A DNA stretch of 34,053 nt from Ophiothrix spiculata (GCA_000969725.1 JXSR01S029361.1); one strand, 5' to 3'. Positions 1-9,911 are shown, counted from the stretch's first letter. The notes: generated from the letters alone by a model not told the origin. Translations and numbers: made by a program.

Positions 1-505
1 CCCCTCCATTTTGTGACACAAGCAAAAATTCTTGGTGTGTGGCTGCAGGATGATCTCAAATGGGACAAAAACATCAATGCAAATAGCATTGAATCAAATA
101 GGAGACTGTACAAGTTGCGCACACTAAAGAAATTTGGCTTTAATGACACAATGCATTTATAAAGGCTATGTCAGACCATTGTTAGAATATGCCAATGTTT
201 TTAGGAATTCATCAGTAACAGACTCTCAGTGCAACTTCTTTAACAACTTCAGAAACATATGCTTGCAGTATTATCCTTGACCAGTACTAAATATGCATAC
301 AACAACAAAAATCTCTCAATGAATGCGACATGGACTCTCTATCTGATAGGAGGGAAAGTCCTTGTCTGAAGTTCATACGTACTCAATTCATACGTACAAT
401 TGACCTCATCCCTCCTACCAGATTTAGGAGCCATGGGAGGAACTTGCGAACAGCCAACAAGGTCTCAAGCCTCCGAGCAAGAACGAGTAGGTGTCAATTT
501 AAAAT
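1..505 (+). pseudogene. Degraded 3' end of a non-LTR retrotransposon reverse-transcriptase ORF
   Basis: Frame 1 reads AKILGVWLQDDLKWDKNI and then NRRLYKLRTLKKFGF before a stop at about 160. The theme then continues in another frame as GYVRPLLEYANVFRNSS, and later as PPTRFRSHGRNLRTANK followed by SSLRARTSR. This order (LGV..D..W..H/NI, RPVLEYA..W, then RARTSR) is the standard C-terminal end of CR1/Jockey-like LINE reverse transcriptases common in marine invertebrates. Frameshifts and stops show it is dead. It is truncated by the window edge on the 5' side and loses similarity after about 505 in A/T-rich sequence. The exact LINE clade cannot be given from this tail. Confidence 0.85.
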
Positions 506-1172
506 TTGATAGATGGGAACTTTACAGTGAAATTCAACATTTGGAATTTTTGTCCATTGTTTAACCTCAGAAATGAATTGAAAAATAAAAATTTATAATT
601 CTTAATTAATTTTTTTTTTTTTGGGGGGGGGGGAACCTAGAACAAAAACTACGATAAAAAAAAATTCTTGATATACCATAGATTAGTAAAATTTGCAAAA
701 AAACACTGCTTTGCATAAAAGTATATTTGTAAATTGTATGGTGTACATTTGTATGTGATGTAGCACACGATTCTCTTTTTTCTTTTTAGAACCACATTTT
801 CCAAGCTTTAAATATGGCATCTTAATAGAAGCTTTAAAAATGGCATTATATGTTGATTTATAAGAAAACAATGCATAAAATACTTTTTATTGTCCTTATT
901 TTTCTTTGTATGTTTTCATCTTTGTATTGAAAAATGCATGCATTTCCTCAAGGTACGCACTTGATGTGCTGCAATAACCTACTATCACGCATCATTATCA
1001 GTACCGTATGGCAATGACTTGTATTATAGCAGATGCTGTTTGTGTATCATTGCAAGTACACAATTTATTAGCCACATGTTTTCATTGAAGTGACAAATTT
1101 GTCAATTCATTTGTGAAGTGTAAACAAACCTGATGTTGAGCTCTACTACTATTTGCCCATTCCCTATATTGG
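506..1172. other. AT-rich non-coding stretch with a T13-G11 homopolymer junction
   Basis: No gene is seen. Position 610-622 is a run of T followed directly by G at 623-633, a polymer junction likely to be unstable or hard to sequence. The rest is AT-rich spacer. Confidence 0.6.
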
Positions 1173-1345
1173 TATGTGAATGCGAGAAAGTTGTATCTGC
1201 AATATAGCTGCCATATGTAACACCTTGTCACTGGAATGCGAAAAAAGAAATCACAATTTGCCTCCCATAATTATGTCAGTGGCTCTTGGAATGGTTCGTC
1301 AAGTAACACTGTTATCTGAAAAATATTTCAAGAGCCTCTGACCCC
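1173..1345 (+). repeat. Truncated diverged copy of the 13314-13572 TIR element
   Basis: The sequence from GTGAATGCGAGAAAGTTGTATCTGCAA... through ACACCTTGTC, TGTCAGTGG and TTTCAAGAGCC follows the same order as the first two thirds of the element at 13314. The right terminal inverted repeat is missing; the long inverted repeat at 1345 begins where the similarity ends. Confidence 0.6.
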
Positions 1346-2295
1346 CTCCTAGGGATGGCGGTGACACTCATAAAGACTCCCAAAAAAGTATCGCCTCGTC
1401 TCGAAAAAATGGCTCGTGCGCCAATACGGTACTCGCAAACGTAATTTGCAGATATTGTGAACAAGCGCTGGAGTTTCAGCTTTTATTTGACACCCTATTT
1501 CTGATAATTGACTGAGAAACACCGAAGTTATGAACATTTAAATCCCTCAAGGTCAATTTTTAAAAGTTGCTAATTTCATTTTTTTGCACTGTACAAACCA
1601 GTAGCGCAGACCTGAGGATCAAGATGAGGTGAGTTTGGTCATTGAAGCTCGTGCTTTTTTTTTTTCAAACCATATGTCATTGGATTCTTACCATCATCCA
1701 TCAAGATATTGTTTGTTTTGTTTTGTTTTTGTTTTTTCATCTTATTAATGATGAGAAACAATATAAAACTTCAGATTCAACTGGTAGGCGTTACAAGCCT
1801 TAAAAAAACATCGCGCATCGTCCTTTGTGTGGTACATGCGCCATGTCTTTAATACCAGTAATGACTACCTATTGAATGCCGTTTCTCTCGTTTTTTTATT
1901 ATTTATAACCATGAATTAATGAAAAATTAATGAAAAAATCCATATCTTGATCATTGTTTCTGGATAATGCTTAGATTCCAATGACCGCGTGTTCCAGTGA
2001 CTAAACAAACCTCATTATCATCCTTACTCTTGCGTTACTGGTTTGTACAGTGCGAAAAATGAAATTAGCAACTTTTAAAAATCGACCTCAAGGGTTTTAA
2101 AAGTTCATAACTTCAATGTTTCTCAGTCAATTGTCAAAAATAAGGTGTCAAATGAAAGCTGAAATTTCAGCACTTGTACACAAATTCTTAAAATTACGTT
2201 TGCGAGTACCGTATAGGCGCACGAGCAATTTTTTCAAGACGAGGCGATACTTTTTTGGAAGTCTTATATTTGGAAGTGACAGGGGATATGCGACC
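1345..2295. repeat. Long inverted repeat, ~310-bp arms around a ~330-bp loop
   Basis: Left arm (about 1345-1650) and right arm (about 1985-2295) are reverse complements. Anchors include 1587-1603 (CACTGTACAAACCAGTA) with 2036-2052, and AGTATCGCCTCGTC at 1388 with GACGAGGCGATACT ending at 2251. Both anchor pairs sum to 3639, so the arms align with almost no net indel. Similarity fades at the outer ends and no terminal motif or target duplication is clear. It resembles a foldback-type mobile element, or an inverted tandem pair of a dispersed repeat. The short open frames in the arms are mirror shadows of each other and not genes. Confidence 0.85.
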
Positions 2296-2344
2296 ACAAT
2301 CTCAGAAGAAGGGGTCTTTTGGTGACAAGACTTATAGATATAAA

Positions 2345-2520
2345 AGGGGATCGTTCAAGTTCAAGTTTAGTTTATTTAATTATCATATACATATATTATA
2401 AATAACAATCAATAACAATACTAACAAAATTTTATTAAAGCACAAGATGATATTGAAGAGATGACAAAAGGCCAATAAGGCCTGAAAGGGTCATCCCCCC
2501 CTCCCCCGAAACACAAGAGT
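2345..2520 (-). repeat. Candidate LINE 3' tail, antisense
   Basis: The block starts GTTCAAGTTCAAGTTTAG and then TTTATTTAATTATC, and contains GGCCAATAAGGCCTGAAAGG. On the minus strand this reads as an untranslated tail ending in TAAATAAACTAAACTTGAAC, a type of 3' end often seen on LINEs of marine invertebrates. No reverse transcriptase is attached. The call is from general recollection of such tails. Confidence 0.35.
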
Positions 2521-2578
2521 AGGGCCTATGTTTAATAGTATAAGGTGTTGACACACTGTTCTATTTTTCTTTATTCAG

Positions 2579-2716
2579 GGTGAGACCCCCTTAGGTCCAA
2601 TGAGGCATGCATGGAATGAAGACAGCAGCTCACCCCAATCAGAAGCCTCCCCAGACATGGATGAATTTCCAGAAATCATCAACATACCAAACCAAGGAAC
2701 CAACACACAGTCACAG
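2579..2716 (+). CDS. RNF34: RNF34-like internal exon, acidic Ser/Pro linker
   Basis: This 138-bp (46-codon) exon is preceded by a pyrimidine-rich tract ending TTATTCAG and followed by the strong donor CAG|GTATGT. Only one frame is open. It reads GETPLGPMRHAWNEDSSSP and continues into an acidic, serine/proline-rich stretch (PDMDEFPEIINIPNQ). It is phase 0 at both ends, as are the next two exons, so all of them could be skipped without a frameshift. The composition fits the poorly conserved linker between the FYVE-like finger and the second SAP-like module of RNF34/RFFL proteins. No domain of its own is visible. The assignment rests on splice signals, phase and position rather than residue-level similarity. 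Confidence 0.75.
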
Positions 2717-2894
2717 GTATGTTGGATTTGATTACTATTATTGTTTCAAATAAAATTCGGACACAAACTGACAAACTGAAGGCAGCCACCGCATATCCAC
2801 ATGTTGTTACAAGTAGAAGAAATCGGAATCTATGCAAAGCCGTGTCCAATCAGTAATTCACAGTAATGCGACATTGCATGTGTGTATTGCGTAA

Positions 2895-3010
2895 ATGCAC
2901 ATGCAATTTTGGTACGATTCATGGGTTCGAATCCATTGAACTGCATGTGTAGTGTCCTTTAGCAAGGTACTTCATGTACTCCTCTTAACCCAAGTGTCAA
3001 ATGGGTCCTG
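2895..3010 (+). mobile_element. tRNA-derived SINE fragment
   Basis: A box B match GGTTCGAATCC is at 2924-2934. It is followed by a body with TTTAGCAAGGTACTTCATG, CTCTTAACCCA and TCAAATGGGTCCTGG. This order is the common tRNA-SINE body of marine invertebrates (the GGGCAAGGCACTT ... AAATGGGTACC type). Box A is not recognisable. Confidence 0.55.
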
Positions 3011-3430
3011 GCCATAGATTTACAGGGGAAATTACCAGACTTGATGCCATTTTTATTCTGGCATGGAGTTAAAATTGGGAGTATTCTGGTTTTCTATGAT
3101 GATGTAACGCACCTTGTCATAATGCGTTAATATTAAAAAACGCACAGACACGCTTGACCTTTTATTCGCATAAAGTATTATTTGCACGGTTTGTCTCTAC
3201 GCGCAACCAAATCTTGGCACTCGGATGTGATTTTAACGGGAATATATATAACTTAAATATGAATCCCATATACCTTTAACATTTGTGAACCTTTGGACTT
3301 TCAGGTCTATAATTTTGATTGGTTTAATAATTTTGTATTTGCGATTTACCGTTAACATGTATTTCATTTAGTGACAAGTTTTTGTTTGGATTTCTGTTTT
3401 CTATCACTCATTAATACCAATACTTTTTAG

Positions 3431-3481
3431 GCAAGTGACAGTAGTAACACTGCTGGATCATCGACTTCCCAGGCGGCTAAG
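3431..3481 (+). CDS. RNF34: RNF34-like small Ser/Thr-rich exon
   Basis: This 51-bp (17-codon) exon reads ASDSSNTAGSSTSQAAK. It sits between the acceptor TACTTTTTAG and the donor AAG|GTGAGG, phase 0 at both ends. It extends the disordered linker of the RNF34-like protein and adds only low-complexity serine, threonine and alanine. An exon this short has little independent coding signal. The call depends on two good splice sites, an open frame and phase agreement with the exons at 2579 and 7937. It could be a cassette exon, since its removal keeps the frame. Confidence 0.62.
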
Positions 3482-3688
3482 GTGAGGAGCCAAGTATCAT
3501 CATGCTGCAAAAATCTGCTTTAAACCATAACATTTATTTATTAGTTACTTTTTGCAGCCATTTTGGGACCATTGCAAGTGAAACTACAGATAGCTCTGCT
3601 AGTTTTTGCTACTAATATTTGCTTTCTTCCTGTGCATGCTTCTATAAAAGTAACGAGCCCTTACAGACTATGTCAAAATCATAGTGGA

Positions 3689-3860
3689 GCAATCTACATG
3701 GGAGTGCAAATCCAGATGAATGCGCATCTCTGTAAGCCGCTTTGCCGCTGTTCATCACTCTACGTACATGCCTACGTGTAAGCGGTCTACGGAGATGCTG
3801 ATCTCAGATCTGGATCTCGGAGATGCGCATGCATCTAGATCTGCACTCCGTATAGATTGC
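3689..3860. repeat. Foldback hairpin with an arm-internal duplication
   Basis: The left arm 3689-3743 (from GCAATCTACATGGGAGTGCA to AAGCCGCTT) pairs with the right arm 3780-3860 (AAGCGGTCTACGGAGATG to TATAGATTGC). The right arm is about 26 bp longer because GATCT/GGAGATGC-type sequence is repeated inside it (GATCTCAGATCTGGATCTC). The core is richer in GC than its surroundings. It resembles the other foldbacks in this window. Confidence 0.75.
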
Positions 3861-3984
3861 CCCATTAAGACATTAATCATAACTCGCCTTAGTCCAACAA
3901 AATCCAACAAGCAAAAATCAAGAAATTCGCCTAAACCCAAATGCGTCATAGACGGGGGATACAGATGGGCTTGAAAATGCTGCC

Positions 3985-4075
3985 ATGGCAGGCCATACTT
4001 GGTGGCTTGCCATAGCTGGACAGTGGATTGGGATATGAGAGGTCAGGGTTCGAATCCCAGGGGAAACAGGAAATT
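3985..4075 (+). mobile_element. tRNA-like SINE head, degraded
   Basis: A box B match GGTTCGAATCC is at 4047-4057, preceded by GTGGATTGGGATATGAGAGG. The same anticodon-arm sequence (TGGATTGGGATGTGAGGGG) precedes box B on the minus strand near 33800, so two copies of one tRNA-derived family are present. Box A (TAGCTGGACAG near 4013) is poor. It is not a functional tRNA because the acceptor stem does not pair. Confidence 0.5.
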
Positions 4076-4287
4076 TTTGTATGATGTTTTTATGTCTTAC
4101 TTAGTATTTAAGGGTTTGGGAGTTAGAGTTTGTTTCCTGAAATCTTGTCATAAAACTCATGCTGATCTTTGCAAACTATACCTGTGTGGGCAAGTCATAG
4201 GTCACACAACTTAAGCTACCAATACAAACTATTATGTTGGGATTTGGGGCACATGCATTCAAATTGGAATCTAATGCTCCAAAACAG

Positions 4288-4299
4288 CCCCCCCCCCCC
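4288..4299. repeat. C12 homopolymer
   Basis: Twelve consecutive C residues sit in an AT-rich intron. Length polymorphism or sequencing error is likely here. Confidence 0.9.
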
Positions 4300-4769
4300 A
4301 ATTCACTGTAAACCATTATATGGGGATGGCTCAAAAAGGCACCCTAAGCAAGTATTTTTTTCCCATATCCTAATAAATTATGATTTTTTGAATTTTGAAT
4401 TATATCTACATCTGTGGAAAGCAAAAAAAAAAAGCTCTTATTTTGTATTTTTTCTAAATTTTTGATTATCCTTTTTCATAATTTTTGCTGTATTTGACCC
4501 CTTGTATATGTTCTCCTTCAAAAATAATGTTGTGAATGTTTTTTATTTAAAAGCAACTCTGACTAAAAATAGCCATAAAAAAGACTGTATTCCTAAACAG
4601 TGTAACCAAGTTTTTTTGAATGTAACATATCAGTTTAGTTGACCAGTAATGGTCTTTAAACCAAGCTATGGACGAAGTTGGGGAATCCAGTTCTTTCTTA
4701 AGTATCATCAACTAGAAAATACTAACAAACAAACAAACAAAAACAGCCAAGGGATTGATTAGAGTACAT

Positions 4770-5530
4770 TTTGTATAATATTTGCATAAAAACACAACTA
4801 GCTTTTAACCCAGGGGTTCTCAATTAAATTTGTTGGCGGGCCATTAAAGACAAACGCCAGTTCAATAATACCTCTTGGAGGGCCAAATTAAGTCCTTTTT
4901 AATGCTTTTCCTATATACTTCTGTATTCCAGAAGCGATCGAAGGGCCAAATAAAAGTAGTTCGTGGGGCGGATTTGGTCCGCAGGCCGCTATTTGAGAAG
5001 GCCTGTTTTAACCAATTATTATGCAATGGTGAGCAGCTGTGTACTAATCATATTGTATCCATAAAATGTTGGCTAGGGAAGTTAATGTCATTCTAAACAT
5101 GATGAAATCAGTAGATTAGCAACTCTCAGGGTTTTTGTGATTTTCTCCATTTCTATATTTAATCTGACCCCTGACATCTAAAAATAGTAGTACTGATTAA
5201 TATGTAGCAACATTATTATGGAAATTAAAAAGACAGCAAAAAAGCCCCACTTGCAATGAGGCCCAAAAAATCTATTCCGATTTGCCTTTTTAATTGAAAT
5301 GGTATAAACAGCCATTTTTGTACAAACTTTTGTAAAATAAGACTGTAAAATGCAAGCTTTTTCATTTGATCAAGGTTAGTAAATCATATATATGATTCAT
5401 TTGGACCAATGAACAGATCAATAGTTCTTCATGCTTTTTGCCAGGAGTTCCCAAATAATTTTGATGAACGTCTCCAGTTCTGTCATAAACAGGACCTTTC
5501 ACTGAAGTAAGAAACAGATAGTGTGCTAAT
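4770..5530 (+). repeat. Tandem duplication, copy A (contains the hAT insertion)
   Basis: This region aligns in order with 5535-6250. Shared anchors are TTTGCATAAAA(A)CACAACTAGC, CAATTATT, GAGCAGCTGTGTACTAATCAT or GGGCAGCTGTGTACTAATCAT, TGTTGGCTAGGGAAGTTA, AACATGATGAAATCAGTAGAT, GTACAAA, AGACTGTAAAA and GCCAGGAGTT or GCCAGGATTT. Without the 195-bp insert at 4811 and its 8-bp duplication the unit is about 560 bp. Divergence is high enough to indicate an old duplication. Confidence 0.9.
4811..5005. mobile_element. Non-autonomous hAT-like transposon (195 bp)
   Basis: The terminal inverted repeats CAGGGGTTCTCAA (left) and TTGAGAAGGCCTG (right) are flanked by a perfect 8-bp target duplication TTTTAACC at 4803-4810 and 5006-5013. 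Eight-base duplications and CAGGGG.TTCTCAA ends are typical of hAT elements. The inner GGGGCGGATTTGGTCCGCAG motif resembles the GGGCCGCATTTGGCCCGCGGG core of old hAT MITEs. The element is too small to code for a transposase. Confidence 0.92.
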
Positions 5531-5534
5531 CCTG

Positions 5535-6250
5535 CTATGTATAGAATTTGCATAAAACACAACTAGCATAAAACCAATTATTCAAAATGCAAAGGTGGGC
5601 AGCTGTGTACTAATCATAATGTTGGCTAGGGAAGTTAGTATCCCCACAAACATGATGAAATCAGTAGATTTATTAGCATAGATCTATCAGTACTGGCCCG
5701 TGTGATTTTCTTCATCTTTGTATTTTATCTGGTCTCTGATATTGTTTTTTAAGTATTGAAGCACTGGTTAATGCAACAACAATTAATGGTAATTTTAAGT
5801 CAGTGAAAAAAGCTCTGCTTGCTAGGCCAAAACAATTTATAGTTACTGATTTTCCTTTTATTATTAAATGGTTAGAAACATCCATTGTTGTACAAATTTT
5901 GTGAAATTTAGACTGTAAAAATAGGAGCTGATTTTAGCAAATCATGGGTGTTTTATTTGGTCCAATAGACGACTTTCGTATGTCCCTTAATGCATCTTGA
6001 AAGTACCGCAAATATGGGACCTTGTGACGTATCTTGCGCAGTCGAGTTGTGCGCAATGCACAGAACTTCAAATATGGTAGACAGAGCAAGATACGTCACA
6101 AGGTCCCGTATTTGCGGTACTTTCAAGATGCTTTATGGGACATACAAAAGTGGTCTATCAACAGATAGTACTTTGTACTCTATGCCAGGATTTACCAAAT
6201 GTTTTTGATAAACGACTCCAGTTAGCACGTAACAGTCCAGAGTTTCATAT
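5535..6250 (+). repeat. Tandem duplication, copy B (contains a hairpin insertion)
   Basis: This is the second copy of the ~560-bp unit, directly downstream of copy A. It lacks the hAT element: ACTAGCATAAAACCAATTA at 5563-5581 is the empty site. It instead carries the hairpin 5967-6156, inserted between CCAA and TCAACAG, where copy A reads CCAATGAACAG without interruption. Confidence 0.9.
5967..6156. mobile_element. Near-perfect foldback hairpin element, 71-bp arms
   Basis: Arms 5967-6037 and 6086-6156 are reverse complements with only a few mismatches and no indels (coordinates sum to 12123 at both ends), around a 48-bp loop. The ends read TAGACGACTTTCGTATGTCC and GGACATACAAAAGTGGTCTA, with TA at each outer edge. 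Copy A of the surrounding tandem duplication lacks it, so it is an insertion rather than an old palindrome. There is no coding capacity. A TA-targeting MITE is the likely type. Confidence 0.85.
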
Positions 6251-7936
6251 GAGATCTTGTATTTTACAAATTGAACCCCAGTCATATTCCATCTAGGAGG
6301 TGGCATAAATATCTTTTGTTTGGTGCCCAATCAGGTACTTAAAATTTTGATCAAAAAGCATTTTCAATTGTATTTTGTCAAAGAATTGTTTTGCAGCCGA
6401 AAAATTGATGAAAAGTGTATGCATGCTTTCCTATTCTAATACACGTGGAATTGAATTGAATTGAACAAATGACCATAATAGAAAAAGTAAGCATATTTTA
6501 CCCAAATCATTTGGAGGGTATCATTATGTACCCAAAACAAACACAAAAAGCAAACAAATAAAAAGTGATGGGTGACAGGGGCGCTTCATTTTTAAAACTT
6601 TATAGTAATTGCTTTAATAGTGGAATAGTGCGTGGGGCAGATGCCGTAGAAAAATGATCATTTGCAAAAACTATAGCAGTTTGAAAACATAACCTTTGCA
6701 CAACTTTTGATACATACCCCTATTGATGGTCTCATAATCTAAATATCTCAGCGATATTATTTTTCGAGTTATTAACAAAGAAAAATTACCTATGTCAGAA
6801 ACATTTGTTTTTTCCAAATTCAACAAAACCCTTAACATGATCGTTTGATGTAATTTTTACCCTCGTCCAACACCATGTGAACTTGAGATTGACAGACCTG
6901 CCCAAAGTAAGTAAAGGTTGTTTTATAACATAGTATAGGGTAGGTTCTTCTCTTTCCATTGATACCAAAATTATGAAAATATGGTAAACTGTTACATTCA
7001 ATTATAACGTCATAAAGCACTTCAGGTACGAAAATGTCGTAATTTGATTTGTGGCAAAAACGGTGGCCGGTTTAAAAGTTTGCTATAAAAGTTCTAGATA
7101 TCACATTTTTAAGGAATTTTTACTAATAAATAGAGTAAATGATAATTTAAACATATCCTGTTGAAGTTTAAGCCCAAATTTAAACAAGTTTGCAGTTTAA
7201 CCAGTTAAAGAATAATTGTTACGATTATAGTTAAATATGCTTATTGCAGTTTTTTTTTTTTCGAGCAACAACACAATTTGATTGACAGGTTCAATATGTT
7301 GCTCAAAAAAAACTCATTCTTGAATGCATGGAATGCAGGTGTCTCTAATTTGCATAAAAAAGTTCAATTATTTTTCATTAAAAATTGTACCAAATTTGGT
7401 TCAATATAAAGTGTGATTCTTCATGACCATTTAAAAAAGGTTGCACATTAAGTAGCACAAAACTAGTATGTTTAATATTTTGTGGAATTTTGAATAAATA
7501 CGTTTTTGACATAGGTATCTCCCTTTGTTGATAATTCAGAAAATAATAATGCTGTGATATCAAAATTTTATGAGTATCTGGAGAGAGTTGTAACATGATT
7601 TGTATAAAGTTTTGTTTTTCTAATTACTATACTTTTTGCACAAGATTATTTTTCTACATGTATCCATTTTTTCTACATGTATCCATTTTTTGGGACACCT
7701 GGTATACAGGCCTATGACATACATGTCCAATCCCCTTATAATTAGTAATGGTAAAACCAAAGACTTCATATTTGGCATAATTTGTATTTCTCTTAGTTAA
7801 AAAATTTGCTCAAGTATTGCTTTTGATTGGTGATGGTGGCTACTTGCAGCCTGGCTACTAGCTAGCAGATTGGTGATGGTTGGACCGTACATATTTCCTA
7901 CTCTGAATTAACAGACATTTTGAAAACTTTTGCTAG
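6251..7936. other. AT-rich intron, no gene seen
   Basis: Nothing coding is visible. It holds a (GAATT)n stretch near 6450-6465, a small hairpin at 7250-7312 (poly-T then CGAGCAACA pairing with TGTTGCTCAAAAAAAA), and two copies of a 20-bp unit TTCTACATGTATCCATTTTT near 7652-7691. Confidence 0.6.
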
Positions 7937-8110
7937 AAAAATCGTGAACATATCCGGGGAACTGATGAGTGGTATAATCGTCCCGCATCAACCCATGAAC
8001 TGTCAGAGCATATTCCAATACAGGCAGTCGATGGCGTCACACTGACGGACGAGGATGAAGCGACACCAGAAAGTAATGGACAAAGGGAGAAAGAATCGGC
8101 TCTCAAGCAG
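7937..8110 (+). CDS. RNF34: RNF34-like internal exon, acidic linker
   Basis: This 174-bp (58-codon) exon runs from the acceptor TTTTGCTAG to the donor CAG|GTGACC. The open frame starts KNREHIRGTDEWYNRPAS, passes through an acidic patch (LTDEDEATPESNGQ) and ends with a charged REKESALKQ. It is phase 0 on both sides and slots between the exons at 3431 and 14906. Its base composition is visibly richer in GC than the flanking introns and the other two frames contain stops, both of which support coding. The acidic patch matches the position of the Asp/Glu-rich tract that precedes the second SAP-like module in vertebrate RNF34. No catalytic or binding motif is seen. The acceptor tract is only moderately pyrimidine-rich, so the start is slightly less sure than the end. 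Confidence 0.75.
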
Positions 8111-8323
8111 GTGACCAATTTTGATTGTCCTTCCAAAGACAAAGGTGCTGGGTGATAATCAAAGAACTACTATTATTAAATATAGTTACCTCTTGTTTTA
8201 GATTAATAACTTCAAATTTCTTGACATTCATTCATTCATTGTTTTATTTCTGAAATTTCCATCATCGTTGAGACATGAGTGATATTTCCTTGAATACGTT
8301 CATCAGGCTTGTTGGTAAATCAA

Positions 8324-8604
8324 ATTAATAAGATTCATTCTTCAAAACCAGTAGATTGACTTACGTTTGACAGTTTCGTATACTTGGTCAGTATACTACA
8401 TCAGAAATGCGAAGGGGCCCACTATCTTAGTCATATCTATGATCCTCTTTTGATGTCATCATCTCCTGGAAGGACGCCACCAACAGGTCGTCGTCGGGAG
8501 TCAGAAGCTGGATCATTGCATTTCTGATGAAGTATACTGACCAAGTATACGAAACTGTCAAACGTAAGTCAATCTGCTGGTTTTGAAGAATGAATCTTAT
8601 TAAT
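8324..8604. mobile_element. Near-perfect foldback hairpin element, 87-bp arms
   Basis: Arms 8324-8410 and 8518-8604 pair almost perfectly (coordinate sums equal 16928 at both ends) around a 107-bp loop. The arms include ACTTACGTTTGACAGTTTCG and GTATACTTGGTCAGTATAC. The ends are ATTAATAAGATTC and GAATCTTATTAAT. High arm identity in an otherwise decayed intron suggests either recent insertion or arm homogenisation. Nothing in the loop is recognised. Confidence 0.85.
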
Positions 8605-8794
8605 ATGCATGATATTGTAAACAATAATTATAATGTACCACGTGATGTAGTAGTTGTCCCCGCTGGATAGGCAAAGCTGAGTGACTTGGATAACTACAAC
8701 TTCAGCACAAGGTGTTATTTTTTTAGTTCAATATTACAAGGGACAAGTAAAAAGCAGTTATTAATCTAATTCTTCAACACCTCACTGTATCTCT

Positions 8795-8850
8795 CTCAGG
8801 AGCATACCGTTGTTGATTCGTGATGAATCCACAGTTGATATTCAAATTAG
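8795..8850 (+). repeat. Fragment of the 9484 hairpin repeat family
   Basis: The sequence AGCATACCGTTGTTGATTCG and then CCACAGTTGATATTCAAATT recurs around 10180-10200 (AGCGTACCGTTGTTGATTTG) and 10340-10365 (CCACAGTTGATATTCAAGTT). It belongs to the same repeat neighbourhood as the hairpin at 9484. Confidence 0.5.
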
Positions 8851-8974
8851 CACGCCACGCACGGCACGACGTTTACAAAAGTGTGTCAGTACACAAGTCG
8901 GCGCACTGATCAGCTTTGATCATCGCGCGTTGGGCACTTTTAGTATGTGCGAAAGCCCGGTGCTGGGGAAAAAT

Positions 8975-9350
8975 TGATATAACGTCAAAGCCCGGGGGAG
9001 GGGGGGTACTTAGTACAAAAGTGATTACGGGGATGTGCCGCAAATTTGGGTAGCAAAATCAGGCTCGCTGGTATGCCAATGGGTCCTTTTTCTTTGCAAA
9101 ATGTGGTATTTTGATGGGTCCGTTTTTCAAAATTTTCTAAAATTTGCGCCAAAATGGCGCAAATTTTGGATTTTTTTCGAAATTTCTAACAAAAATCAGG
9201 AAATTCTGACCAAATTAGCGTAAATTTTCGGAGAAAATTTCAATTTTTGTATAACTTTCGACTCAAAACTTGGGGCATTTGGTATATGGATGGGTCCCTT
9301 TTTCTTGAAAATTGGTATATGCATGGGTGGTAGTTCAAATTTCCCAGCGG
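8975..9350 (+). repeat. Dispersed-repeat-like block with GC-rich start and GGGTCC modules
   Basis: The block begins AAAGCCCGGGGGAGGGGGGG and then GTACTTAGTAC. It contains three GGGTCC-plus-T-rich modules (near 9090, 9116 and 9294) and ends at CCCAGCGGCACACATTC. It contains a perfect 13-bp-arm palindrome, AAAATTTGCGCCA at 9139-9151 with its complement at 9155-9167. I recall similar CCCGGGGGGGGTACTC-type repeats in marine invertebrate genomes, but the family cannot be named. Confidence 0.5.
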
Positions 9351-9483
9351 CACACATTCACAAATTAGCACTTTGCTTTAGATATGCTAAATATTTTTAT
9401 GAAGATGAGTAGGCCTATCTGTTAAATTGAAAACATCTAGAATTTAATTCATATGTTTTCAGGAAGATTTTCGTTGTTGAAAA

Positions 9484-9660
9484 GTATTCAAACATGCCAC
9501 AGAGTTGTTCATCGCGAAACAACAACTCTGCATCTGATGTGTCGGCATATTTTTATCACGCTCGGGTGGCTAAAGCTACCCTCGCGCGATAAAAATACAC
9601 AGACGCATGGATGCATCATTGTTGATTCGCGATGAACAACTCTGTAGCGTGTTTGAATAC
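9484..9660. mobile_element. Foldback hairpin element, ~88-bp arms
   Basis: The outer arms GTATTCAAACATGCCACAGA... and ...CTCTGTAGCGTGTTTGAATAC pair over 42 bp (9484-9525 with 9619-9660). Pairing resumes near the centre (ATTTTTATCACGCTCGGGTG with CTACCCTCGCGCGATAAAAAT). A single arm of the same element, from GCGCAATAAAAATACGCGGA to GTAGCGTGTTTGAATA, recurs at about 10370-10449. Confidence 0.8.
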
Positions 9661-9911
9661 CTAAATACATGAGGATGATTAGAATATAATTGTTAAGAAA
9701 TCAAAAAACATAATGACATAATTTGTTTGTTTCCAGAAAACAAAGAAAATAAAACCATCCATGTCATCCCATCATAACTAAGTTTTAGCTTTTCTTTAAA
9801 ATGAAACTTGCAATACACGCATGAGCATGTTGCATGTATGCGTACATGAAATTACACTACACACTATATGATACGCAGAGTGCATCTAAACAAGATCGAT
9901 GAATATGCAAA

